Positions 1 to 7,136 of a stretch of 17,872 nucleotides of DNA are shown here, piece by piece (position 1 is the stretch's first letter; each line of letters begins with the position of its first letter). Under the pieces are notes generated by a model, which saw only the letters and a program-made list of their open reading frames with translations, was not told the origin of the DNA and did no database searches. A program made the position numbers and the translations under genes. Origin of the DNA: an uncultured Pseudomonadota bacterium (GTDB lineage: Bacteria > Myxococcota_A > Polyangia > HGW-17). Location of the stretch: NCBI GenBank assembly GCA_938004375.1, contig CALKWH010000086.1, positions 1-17,872 on the forward strand, read 5' to 3'.

Positions 1-49
1 ACGAGTTCGTATTCGGTGACTGGAGTTCAGACGTGTGCTCTTCCGATCT
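1..49 (+). other. Illumina TruSeq adapter and index carried into the contig end
   Basis: Bases 16-49 match the 34-base TruSeq read-2 adapter exactly, from GTGACTGGAG to CTTCCGATCT. Bases 1-7 (ACGAGTT) match the last seven bases of the P7 oligo (ACGAGAT) with one mismatch. The eight bases between, CGTATTCG at 8-15, have the position and length of an i7 index. The genome therefore starts at about base 50. All three forward frames through the adapter give well-known artefact peptides (MTGVQTCALPI, MCSSD, MLFRS). The adapter match is read directly; the index reading is inference. Confidence 0.97.
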
Positions 50-50
50 T

Positions 51-1637
51 GTGGACAACTGCCCCCTCGCCGAGAACGCCGGGCAGGAGGACACCGACGG
101 CAACGGCATCGGCGACGTCTGCGACGGCGACGCCGACGGCGACGGGGTGGCCAACGACGTGGACAACTGCCCCATGGTGGAGAACCCGTCCCAGGCCGAT
201 CTGGACGGCGACGGCGACGGCGACGCCTGCGACGACGACCTGGACGGCGACGGGATCCCCAACGCCGTCGAGGAGGGCTGGGAGATGGATCCCGAGAGCG
301 TGGACTCCGACGCCGACGGCCTGCCCGACGATCTGGAGTTCGGCGACGACCTGGACAACCCGGTGGATACCGACGAGGACGGCCTCATCGACGCGATGGA
401 CGACGACTCGGACGGCGACACGATCACCGACGCGGTGGAGGCCGGTGACACCGACCTCGAGACGCCGCCCGCGGACACCGACGGCGACGGGATCCCGGAC
501 TTCCGCGACGACGACTCGGACGGCGACGAGATCACGGACGACATCGACAACTGCCGCCTGCTGGCCAACAACGACCAGACGGACACCGACGGCAACGGCA
601 TCGGCGACGAGTGCGACGCGGACAACGACGGCGACGGCGTCCCCGACGAGGTGGACAACTGCCCGCTCATCGCCAACTCCGAGCAGGAGGATCTGGACAC
701 GGACGACCTGGGTGACGTTTGTGATCCCGACGACGACGGCGACGGCGTGAACGACGAGGTGGACAACTGCCCGGTCACGGCCAACTCAGACCAGCTCGAC
801 CTGGACGACGACGATCAGGGTGATGTCTGCGACCTCGACGACGACGGCGACGGCGTGAACGACGACGTGGACAACTGCCCCGAGGACGCGAATCCGCTGC
901 AGGAGGACCGCGACGACAACGGCATCGGCGACGCCTGTGACGTGGCCCCGGACGGCGACGGCGACGGAGTGCCGGACTTCGAGGACAACTGCCCGCTGGT
1001 CCCCAACGCGGACCAGGCCGACGAGGACGACGACGGCACCGGAGACGTGTGCGAGGGCGACGCGGACGGCGACGGCGTCCCGGACGAGGACGACAACTGC
1101 CCCGAAGACGCGAACCCGCTGCAGACCGACCTGGACGGTGACGAGGCCGGCGACGCCTGTGACGACGACATCGACGGCGACGGCGTGCTCAACGACCCGG
1201 ACAACTGCCCGCTGGTGGTCAACGAGGATCAGACCGACACCGACGACGACGGCGAGGGCGATGCCTGCGAGGGCGACCGCGACGGTGACGGCGTGGCCGA
1301 CGAGGCGGACAACTGCCTCGACGTGCCCAACGCGACCCAGGACAACCTGGACGGCGATGCCCAGGGCGACGCCTGCGACCTCGACGACGACGGCGACACG
1401 GTGAACGACACCGAGGACAACTGCCCGCTGGTGGCCAACACCGATCAGGCCGACGCCGACGCCGACGGCCTCGGCGACGCCTGCGAGGACGAGGAGCCCC
1501 CCGCACGCACCCTCGACGGCGACTGCGGCTGCCGCACGCCGGCCTCCAATGGAGGCTCGGGGCTGCCGGTGCTCTCCCTCTCCCTGCTGCTGGGCCTGTT
1601 CCTGGTCCTGCGCCGGCGCCGCGTCGGTCGCAACTGA
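51..1637 (+). CDS. Thrombospondin type 3 repeat protein with MYXO-CTERM-like tail, 5' partial
   Basis: This is the C-terminal part of an exported, very acidic protein; the true start lies beyond the contig end. The open frame runs through the adapter, so the apparent Met-Cys-Ser-Ser-Asp start at 33 is artificial. Eleven thrombospondin type 3 repeats are visible, each DNCPxxxN-x-Q-x-D-x-D-xx-GDxCD with DxDxDGDGV linkers and about 36 residues long. Two lie before and nine after a Cys-poor, Asp-rich spacer (about 240-545). Such repeats bind many Ca2+ ions and are stabilised by disulfides. The C-terminus has Asp-Cys-Gly-Cys-Arg, a hydrophobic stretch of about 17 residues and RRRR, typical of MYXO-CTERM sorting signals that anchor proteins at the myxobacterial surface. 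The next gene follows after 19 bases and is probably co-transcribed. The substrate or adhesion partner is unknown. Confidence 0.9.
   Translation: MDNCPLAENAGQEDTDGNGIGDVCDGDADGDGVANDVDNCPMVENPSQADLDGDGDGDACDDDLDGDGIPNAVEEGWEMDPESVDSDADGLPDDLEFGDDLDNPVDTDEDGLIDAMDDDSDGDTITDAVEAGDTDLETPPADTDGDGIPDFRDDDSDGDEITDDIDNCRLLANNDQTDTDGNGIGDECDADNDGDGVPDEVDNCPLIANSEQEDLDTDDLGDVCDPDDDGDGVNDEVDNCPVTANSDQLDLDDDDQGDVCDLDDDGDGVNDDVDNCPEDANPLQEDRDDNGIGDACDVAPDGDGDGVPDFEDNCPLVPNADQADEDDDGTGDVCEGDADGDGVPDEDDNCPEDANPLQTDLDGDEAGDACDDDIDGDGVLNDPDNCPLVVNEDQTDTDDDGEGDACEGDRDGDGVADEADNCLDVPNATQDNLDGDAQGDACDLDDDGDTVNDTEDNCPLVANTDQADADADGLGDACEDEEPPARTLDGDCGCRTPASNGGSGLPVLSLSLLLGLFLVLRRRRVGRN
546..1487 (+). repeat. Nine in-frame thrombospondin type 3 repeat units
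   Basis: Nine coding units of about 105-108 bp, each opening with a DNC codon triplet (GAC AAC TGC) and closing near a TGC/TGT-GAC or TGC-GAG pair. They are diverged at DNA level, so this is an old protein repeat rather than a recent satellite. Two further units lie at about 54-236. Confidence 0.85.
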
Positions 1638-1656
1638 TCATCAGGAGGACTGCACG

Positions 1657-2046
1657 ATGTTCATCCGGCTCACCCAACTCAAACGTGCCGCCGTCGGCCT
1701 GCTCTCGGCCGGCGGTGCCTTCTTCCTGGCCGCCTGCTACGGCCCCCAGCGCGTCCCGGTCGGCCCCGTCAGTGGGACCGTCCGCGACAGCGGCAGCGGC
1801 GGCCCGATACCCGGCGCCCGGGTGTGCGTGCGCCCCAAGGCCCACCCCGAGCAGCACCCTGCCTGTGTCGAGGCCGACGCTCAGGGGACCTTCACCGTGC
1901 CGCGCTTCGACACCATGTACCGCAAGCAGGAAATCTGCGCCACCGTGAAGCCCGACGCCCCCGGCCTCGAGCCGCGTACCCGCTGCGTCCCCTACGACCC
2001 CGAGCTCTCCGGCAACACCGTCATCGACTTCGCCAACCTTCGGTGA
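1657..2046 (+). CDS. Small lipoprotein with carboxypeptidase-regulatory-like domain
   Basis: 129-residue predicted lipoprotein. The start was chosen because AGGAGG lies at 1643-1648, eight bases upstream, and the product opens with a clean lipoprotein signal: KR at 9-10, a hydrophobic core and lipobox Leu-Ala-Ala-Cys with Cys27. The open frame extends up to 1549, but that part overlaps the preceding gene and looks non-coding. After Cys27 comes Tyr-Gly-Pro, then a beta-sandwich segment (VSGTVRDSGSGGPIPGARV, then GTFTVPRF) resembling carboxypeptidase-regulatory or transthyretin-like domains found on surface proteins. Four later cysteines could form disulfides. The Cys-Tyr-Gly-Pro start recalls lipoproteins that accompany radical SAM/SPASM genes in other phyla, but no such partner is in view. 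It likely shares a transcript with the upstream repeat protein. Its stop lies three bases from the end of the convergent tlyA. Function is unknown. Confidence 0.85.
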   Translation: MFIRLTQLKRAAVGLLSAGGAFFLAACYGPQRVPVGPVSGTVRDSGSGGPIPGARVCVRPKAHPEQHPACVEADAQGTFTVPRFDTMYRKQEICATVKPDAPGLEPRTRCVPYDPELSGNTVIDFANLR

Positions 2047-2049
2047 TTC

Positions 2050-2790
2050 TCACAGCCGGAACGTGGCGAGGTACTCCACGTTGCCCGCGGGACCTGTGAT
2101 CGGGCTGCGCACCGGCCCCTGGGGTTCGGTGCAGCCCAGGGCGCCCACGGCGGCCATGATGCCGGCGACGGTCACTTCGCGCAGGGCCTCGTCGGTGACC
2201 ACGCCGCCCTTGCCCACCTTGCCCTTGCCCACCTCGAACTGCGGCTTGATCAGGGTGACCACGCGGGTGCCCGGGGGCAATAGCGCCTTCAGCCAGGGCA
2301 GGACCTTGAGGATGGAGATGAAGGAGACGTCCATGACCACGAAGGTCGGCGGGGGCGAGAGAAGCTCCGGGGTGACGTCCTTGATATGCGTGCGCTCGTG
2401 GACGCCCACGCGCGGGTCGGTGCGCAGGCTCCAGTGCAGCTGGCCGTAGCCCACGTCCACGGCGTGCACGAAGGCCGCGCCGCGCAACAGCAGGCAGTGG
2501 GTGAAGCCGCCGGTCGAGGCGCCCACGTCGAGGCAGGCCAGGCCGGTCACGTCCAGGCCGAACGCGTCCAGCGCGTGGGCGAGCTTGAACCCGCCCCGGG
2601 AGACGTAGGGACAGTCCGCGGGCTGGGTGACGGTCACGCTCGCGCCCTCGGCCACCTGGGAGGCCGGCTTGGTGATCACCAGGCCGTTGACGGTCACCTT
2701 GCCCTCGGCGATGAGCGCCTGGGCCCGCTGGCGGCTCTCGGCGAGTCCCCGGGCGACGAGCACCTGGTCGAGGCGGCGCAGGCCGGACAT
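2050..2790 (-). CDS. tlyA: TlyA-family rRNA (cytidine-2'-O)-methyltransferase
   Basis: 246 residues, within the usual TlyA length. An N-terminal S4 RNA-binding domain (about 3-60, RRLDQVLVARGLAESRQRA) precedes an FtsJ/RrmJ-type Rossmann methyltransferase domain. The SAM-binding motif is LDVGASTGGFT at 87-97. The catalytic tetrad known for TlyA appears as K69, D154, K182 and E239, essentially the spacing of the Mycobacterium enzyme. The family methylates cytidines in 16S and/or 23S rRNA, which affects capreomycin sensitivity. The older name 'hemolysin A' reflects a disputed activity. The start codon follows the stop of the M49-like gene after two bases, so translation is probably coupled. The rRNA target (one or both subunits) cannot be decided from sequence. 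Confidence 0.95.
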   Translation of the reverse strand: MSGLRRLDQVLVARGLAESRQRAQALIAEGKVTVNGLVITKPASQVAEGASVTVTQPADCPYVSRGGFKLAHALDAFGLDVTGLACLDVGASTGGFTHCLLLRGAAFVHAVDVGYGQLHWSLRTDPRVGVHERTHIKDVTPELLSPPPTFVVMDVSFISILKVLPWLKALLPPGTRVVTLIKPQFEVGKGKVGKGGVVTDEALREVTVAGIMAAVGALGCTEPQGPVRSPITGPAGNVEYLATFRL

Positions 2791-2792
2791 GG

Positions 2793-4625
2793 CTACTTCA
2801 GTTTCTCCAGGACCGGGAAGGTGGGCGCGATGTCCACGGGGACGTCCTTCAACCTGCCGATGATCTTCTTCACGGTGAGGGGCAGCTCGCCGTATTTCTG
2901 CTCGAAAATGGCGGCCGCCGCCGGGTCGCCCGTCGTCTGGATCTTCAGAATCTCCGCCACGAAGTCACGGCAGGCCTGGGGCATGCGGTCGAAGGCGACC
3001 GTGACGGTGAGCGTGGCCGGATCCACGGCCAGGGCCTTCTGTTCGAGGAGGAAGTTGAAGGCCATGAGGTTGGCCTTCCCGTGGGCCTCTTCCGCGCCGA
3101 AGCGGATGCTGCGGAAGATCGAGGCGACGAAGGTCACCTGTCCGGCCTTGAGCGCGGCGTCCGGGACGCGGCCGGTGCGGGCCAGCTCGGCGAGCCCCAC
3201 CAGGGCGCCCACGTCGGCCTTGGCCTCCTCGTTGGCCGCGTGGTATTCCTTCAGGAGCTCGCGCACCTCCAGGTTTTTTCCGCCGACCTTGACGAACGCG
3301 GGTCCCAGGCCGTGAGTGAATTCGTGGTGGAGGGTGTGGCTGAAGAAGGCGTCGAAGGTCACGTGCTCGAGCTGGGCGGGGTTGAGCACGGCCTTGGCCA
3401 CGGGCACGAGCACGGCATCGAACTTGGCCTGGGCGACGTTGCGGAACAGCACCAACTTGAAGCCCTTCTGGCGTCGGATTTCCTCGTCGTTGGGGAGGTT
3501 GAACGCCATGGTCTGCACCCCTGCGCGCGCGTCGCCGGCCGAGAACAACTGGTTGACCACCACGATGGGCACGTCCTGGCCGCGGACAGGGCGGAACTTC
3601 GCCTCATAGGGCAGGGCGGCCTCGAGCTCCCGGCGCCAGGTCCGAAGCTGGGCGAGCTTCTCCGTGTACTCGCGGTCGACCAGGTTCACGAAGGCCTGGT
3701 AGGCGGCCTTGTAGCCCATCAGGCCGTCCTCATACACCTCGTAAGGTCCGATGAGGAACTCGATGGGACCCCTCACGTCGAGCCAGGCGAGGTCGCTCTC
3801 GCGGTACCGGTCGTCCTGCATCGCCTTGGCCCGCAGCGTGAGGAAGCGTCGCAGGGACGGCTCCTTCGTGAGCTTGGCGGCCTCTTCCAGGGCGGCGGCG
3901 GCGCGGGCCAGCGGCTCGCGGTGGCGCTGGTGGTAGGGGGTCGCCACGAAGGCGCCGTCCTGGCGTCCGACCACGGTGTATAGCGACTTCATGGCGTCCA
4001 GCTCGGCCTGGAGCTTTATGCGCTGGCCCCGGTTCTTCTCGGTGACCAGGGCGCCCTCGAGGGTGGCCAGGTGCGTCTCGAACGCCTCCTTCGTGACTCC
4101 GGCCTCGTAGAAGCCGGCCCCCAGGGCCTTTTTCGTCTTTCCCCAGAAGGGTTTCTGTTCGCCGAGGCGGTCCCAGGGGCCGGCCATGAGGTCGAAATAC
4201 TCGAGGAAGGGCTTCTGCGTCGGGTCCTTCTCCACGGCCTGGGCGATCGCCGCGCGGGTCGCGGGGTTCTCGGGGGAGACCTGGAGCAGGAAGATATCGT
4301 CCATGGCGCGGGCGGCCTCGACGAGGCGGGCGACCACGGGGACGAGCTCGGGGGTCAGGTCCTCCTCGGGGTAGCGGAGGACCACGGGGTGGAGGCGGGT
4401 GAGGGCGGCCTGCACCTCCTCGAGGGTCATCACGTCGGACTTGGGCTTGGGTTTCACGGCCTCTCCCGGAGGTGGGCCGACGGGCGCCGGCGCGGGGTTC
4501 GCGGGGACGACCAGCATCGGTGGCGGCGGCAGATCCACGGGACGTCCCGCGCCCTCGTCGCGGGGTGGTTTCCCCGAGCAGGAGACGGTGGCGAAAAGCA
4601 GGCAGACGGACAGGATGCGTCGCAT
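2793..4625 (-). CDS. M49 (dipeptidyl-peptidase III)-like zinc peptidase, predicted lipoprotein
   Basis: 610 residues. The N-terminus has RR, a hydrophobic core and Cys16 in a weak lipobox (Thr-Val-Ser-Cys), followed by a Pro-rich linker to about residue 62. It is probably lipid-anchored in the envelope. The zinc site is HEFTH at 434-438 (within HHEFTHGLGP), with a second motif EEAKAD at 466-471 in which E467 is the expected third ligand. This pairing matches M49, but with the five-residue HExxH spacing of bacterial relatives rather than the HExxxH of classical DPP III. The stretch NLPNDEEIRRQKGFKLVLF (376-394) also fits that branch, which in other bacteria can be fused to a Nudix domain. No Nudix domain is present here. 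Expected activity is release of short peptides from oligopeptides; specificity is unknown. The start is backed by a GAAGGTG ribosome site. It lies 103 bases after the PpiD-like gene and directly before tlyA. Confidence 0.82.
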   Translation of the reverse strand: MRRILSVCLLFATVSCSGKPPRDEGAGRPVDLPPPPMLVVPANPAPAPVGPPPGEAVKPKPKSDVMTLEEVQAALTRLHPVVLRYPEEDLTPELVPVVARLVEAARAMDDIFLLQVSPENPATRAAIAQAVEKDPTQKPFLEYFDLMAGPWDRLGEQKPFWGKTKKALGAGFYEAGVTKEAFETHLATLEGALVTEKNRGQRIKLQAELDAMKSLYTVVGRQDGAFVATPYHQRHREPLARAAAALEEAAKLTKEPSLRRFLTLRAKAMQDDRYRESDLAWLDVRGPIEFLIGPYEVYEDGLMGYKAAYQAFVNLVDREYTEKLAQLRTWRRELEAALPYEAKFRPVRGQDVPIVVVNQLFSAGDARAGVQTMAFNLPNDEEIRRQKGFKLVLFRNVAQAKFDAVLVPVAKAVLNPAQLEHVTFDAFFSHTLHHEFTHGLGPAFVKVGGKNLEVRELLKEYHAANEEAKADVGALVGLAELARTGRVPDAALKAGQVTFVASIFRSIRFGAEEAHGKANLMAFNFLLEQKALAVDPATLTVTVAFDRMPQACRDFVAEILKIQTTGDPAAAAIFEQKYGELPLTVKKIIGRLKDVPVDIAPTFPVLEKLK

Positions 4626-4728
4626 GGGGGCACCTTCTTACGGGACGGATGTAGCGTGAAACGGGACAGGAGGGAAGGGAAAAACACGTCGCGACCGGCC
4701 GTGGAGGGGCGGGCCGTGGCGAGGCGCG

Positions 4729-6429
4729 CTAGAGGCCGCCGGTGGTGCCGACGTACTGGCAGGGGGAGTAGTCCTCGGGGGGGAGGTCCTTGGCCTGCTC
4801 GGGCGTGGTGTCCGGCGAGCGCTTGAAGGACAGCGCCTGCTGGAGGGCGGGGGTGAGCTGGACGCCGCCGGCCTTGACGATCTTGATGCACTGGTCCTTG
4901 ATCACGGCGTCCAGGGCGAACGAGCTGCGCGCGGAGATGGGGCTGACGGCCTCGGCGGTCTCCTGGGCCTCGAAGTCCTCGCGGGAGGGCAGGCGGCGGC
5001 CCTCGAGGAGCATGACCTTGAAGACCTTCTTGCCCAGGACCTCGTCCACGACCACGCGGGGCAGGACCTTCCCCGGGGTCTCGAGCTTCCAGAGCTCGGT
5101 GGCGAGCTCGCGGGTGATCAGGCCGGGCTGGCCCTTGAGCGGGTTCACCGGACCCTCGGTGAGCAGCTCGGGCATGCCGGCCACCTGCTCGGGGGTCTTG
5201 CCGGCCACCAGGGCGGCCAGCGCGCCGTCGGCGGCGGCCTGGGCGGCGGCCTCGGCCTTCTTCGCGGCCAGAAGATCGCGGGCGGCCAGGCGGACGCCCT
5301 GCTCCTTGGTCAGTTTGCCGCCGCTCTCGCTCTGGGCGACGTAGAGCACGGCGCCCTCGTCAGTGAACTGGGGGCCGTGGACGGTCAGCAGGGGCTCGCT
5401 CCACACCTGGGCGAGCGTGGTGGCGTCGATGGTGGCGGCCTCGGCGGTCATGCCCAGGTGACCCAGGGCGGTGAAGCCTTCGGGCAGCGGGGCGTCGGCC
5501 TTCACGGCGGTCTTCGCGGCGTCGAGGCTGCGGCCCAGTTGGGTCAGCGCGAAGCCCTGCATGGGCAGCGCGGCCTTCAGGCTCTCGAGGTCCTGCTTCT
5601 CCTGCTTGCGGATCTCGGCGAGCAGGGCGGCCTCGACGGGCAGGGCGGCCTTGAAGACGTGGCGGGTCTTCGGGGTCTCGGCGTACTTCTTCTCGTCCGC
5701 GACGTAGGCGGCCTCGGCGGCCTTCTTGCCGTCCTCGGTGGCGAGGAAGGCGTCGAGCTCCTCGGCGGTGACCGTGCCCTTGTCGAGGTAGGCCTCGGGG
5801 GCGAAGCGGGCGGCCTTGAAGGTGATCTCGAGGTACTCGTTCTGGTAGTTCATCCAGCGGGTGCGGGTGGAGCCGGCCAGCCCGAACAGGAAGGCGTCGC
5901 GGTAGGCCTTGGCGGTCATCTCCTCGACCTGGATCTCCAGGAAGCGCTTCTCGTCGGGGATGCCGACCATGTGGCGGACCCAGTTGCGGAAGCGGGCGTA
6001 GTTGAACTCGCCGGGCTTCTGGGTCTTGGGATCCACCGGCCACGCGCCGAACACGGTCAGGGGGACCTCCTGTCCGAAGACGATGATGCGGTTGTGCAGG
6101 ATCATGTCCTCGGCGTCCTTGACGGTGAAGCGGATGCCGTTGGCGCGGGCCAGGCCGGCCAGCAGCTTGCGTTCGATGATCTTGTCCATGGCGAAGCGCA
6201 CCAGGGTGATGCCCTCGGTGTCGCGGATCAGCGTGCCGGCCATCGCCCGGGCGTACTGCCATTCGGTGAGGTTGACGTCGTGGCCGTCGACGGTGGCGAC
6301 GACGTTCTCGCCGCCGCAGGAGAGCTTGTTGGCCGCGGGGCCGAACGAGATCACGAACGTCAGGATGATGACGCCGAGGACCGCATAGACCATCAGGGAA
6401 CGGCTCTTGGTACGCATGAATTCGAGCAT
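4729..6429 (-). CDS. PpiD/SurA-like membrane-anchored periplasmic chaperone
   Basis: 566 residues. The start at 6429 is preferred over an in-frame ATG at 6519 because AAGGAG sits eight bases upstream and the product then opens MLEFMRTKSRS, the usual PpiD-type beginning. One membrane helix (about 13-30) anchors a long periplasmic part. Residues 45-190 resemble the SurA/PpiD N-terminal chaperone region (VVATVDGHDVNLTEWQYARAM). Around 255-370, where a parvulin-type prolyl isomerase domain would be expected, only traces remain (RHVFKAAL; ALGHLG), so isomerase activity is doubtful. The C-terminal part is Ala/Glu-rich and helical. The likely role is escorting exported or outer-membrane proteins at the inner membrane. 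A good promoter lies about 80-90 bases upstream. It may be co-transcribed with the M49-like gene, despite the 103-base gap between them. Confidence 0.8.
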   Translation of the reverse strand: MLEFMRTKSRSLMVYAVLGVIILTFVISFGPAANKLSCGGENVVATVDGHDVNLTEWQYARAMAGTLIRDTEGITLVRFAMDKIIERKLLAGLARANGIRFTVKDAEDMILHNRIIVFGQEVPLTVFGAWPVDPKTQKPGEFNYARFRNWVRHMVGIPDEKRFLEIQVEEMTAKAYRDAFLFGLAGSTRTRWMNYQNEYLEITFKAARFAPEAYLDKGTVTAEELDAFLATEDGKKAAEAAYVADEKKYAETPKTRHVFKAALPVEAALLAEIRKQEKQDLESLKAALPMQGFALTQLGRSLDAAKTAVKADAPLPEGFTALGHLGMTAEAATIDATTLAQVWSEPLLTVHGPQFTDEGAVLYVAQSESGGKLTKEQGVRLAARDLLAAKKAEAAAQAAADGALAALVAGKTPEQVAGMPELLTEGPVNPLKGQPGLITRELATELWKLETPGKVLPRVVVDEVLGKKVFKVMLLEGRRLPSREDFEAQETAEAVSPISARSSFALDAVIKDQCIKIVKAGGVQLTPALQQALSFKRSPDTTPEQAKDLPPEDYSPCQYVGTTGGL

Positions 6430-6518
6430 GACTTTGACTCCTTGCGCCTCACCGGGGCTCGCGGGACCGGCTCCTGAACACCAGGCCGGGTGCGTCTCCG
6501 GGCGCATCACGGGGGCCA

Positions 6519-6547
6519 AATATAAGGGAGGACCGGAGGAGAATCAA
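6519..6547 (-). promoter_or_regulatory. Sigma-70-like promoter for the PpiD-like gene
   Basis: Reading the minus strand, TTGATT (6547-6542) and TATATT (6524-6519) are separated by exactly 17 bases and match the consensus boxes at 4 and 5 of 6 positions. This is an AT-rich island in very GC-rich DNA, facing the chaperone gene, and implies a leader of about 80 bases. The rest of the 234-base divergent gap shows no other clear element. The forward promoter for the lipoprotein at 6664 was not identified. Confidence 0.55.
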
Positions 6548-6663
6548 CGGAAATCTACCATATATCGAATGGGCTCCGCCGAGGGCACGGGCGACGGTCC
6601 CGGCCGGGTCAGGGGCGTGCCGGAGCCACAAAAGCATTGACAGGATCCCGGGTTCGGACTTGG

Positions 6664-7023
6664 ATGGCGATCATGACGCGGGCGCCAATATTATTTGCCA
6701 TATGCCTTTTTTCCTTCGCCGCGATCTCCTGCGTAGGCGGTGTCGGCCCCGGGGGCGCCGGTCTCACGACGGTGGAGGCCGACGGCACCCTCACCCACGC
6801 GGTGCTGATCCTGGAGAACCCGTCCCCCCGTCCCCTGGCGGTGACCCTCCGGCGCACGGGGTTCACCCGGGAGTTCACCGTCCCGCCGCGCTCGGCGCTG
6901 CGCCAGTTGGTGCCCGAGGGACCGCTCCTGGTGCTCTGGGGCGCCGGCCGTCGGGAGGTCGTCCTGCGGGCCCGCACCCGGGGCACCCTGCGGCTCGCCG
7001 TGGATGCAACTACGCTTCAGTAA
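6664..7023 (+). CDS. Small predicted lipoprotein of unknown function
   Basis: 119 residues from the ATG at 6664; an ATG at 6673 is equally possible and a TTG at 6637 is less likely. No strong ribosome site is visible for any of them. The product has a short basic start, a hydrophobic core and Cys23 in Ala-Ile-Ser-Cys, so it is probably a lipoprotein. The mature part is short and beta-rich, about 95 residues, with Arg-rich stretches (for example VTLRRTGFTREFTVPPRS). No family was recognised. It precedes the transglutaminase-like operon on the same strand by 113 bases and may belong to the same functional unit. The coding call rests on the signal sequence, the reading frame and its position. 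Confidence 0.6.
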   Translation: MAIMTRAPILFAICLFSFAAISCVGGVGPGGAGLTTVEADGTLTHAVLILENPSPRPLAVTLRRTGFTREFTVPPRSALRQLVPEGPLLVLWGAGRREVVLRARTRGTLRLAVDATTLQ

Positions 7024-7085
7024 TGAATCTCGGCGCAGATCGGGGGCACGCACGCGCCGGCGGTCTGCGTGATTCCCAATTCTTA

Positions 7086-7114
7086 TTGCATCCGGGCCGC
7101 ACTTCCTCTACGGT
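7086..7114 (+). promoter_or_regulatory. Possible promoter of the transglutaminase-like operon
   Basis: TTGCAT (7086-7091) and TACGGT (7109-7114) are 17 bases apart, 23 bases before the start codon. The -35 box fits well but the -10 box is weak (3 of 6). Transcription may instead read through from the upstream lipoprotein gene. Confidence 0.28.
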
Positions 7115-7136
7115 TTCGCCCAGTCCAGGAGGTCCC

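Noticed and set aside
33..50. ATG start giving MCSSDL as the start of the repeat protein
   Set aside because: The codons lie within the sequencing adapter; the true gene is 5' truncated.
546..1487. Regular repeats as a possible CRISPR array
   Set aside because: The units are diverged, in frame, and encode calcium-binding repeats with no spacer pattern.
5377..6477. A 366-codon open frame antisense to the PpiD-like gene
   Set aside because: Gly/Leu-rich shadow without motifs; the opposite strand has a clear membrane anchor, ribosome site and promoter.
6637..6642. TTGACA as a perfect -35 box, or the overlapping TTG as a start codon
   Set aside because: No acceptable -10 box follows at 16-18 bases, and no ribosome site precedes the TTG; the ATG at 6664 fits the lipoprotein signal better.
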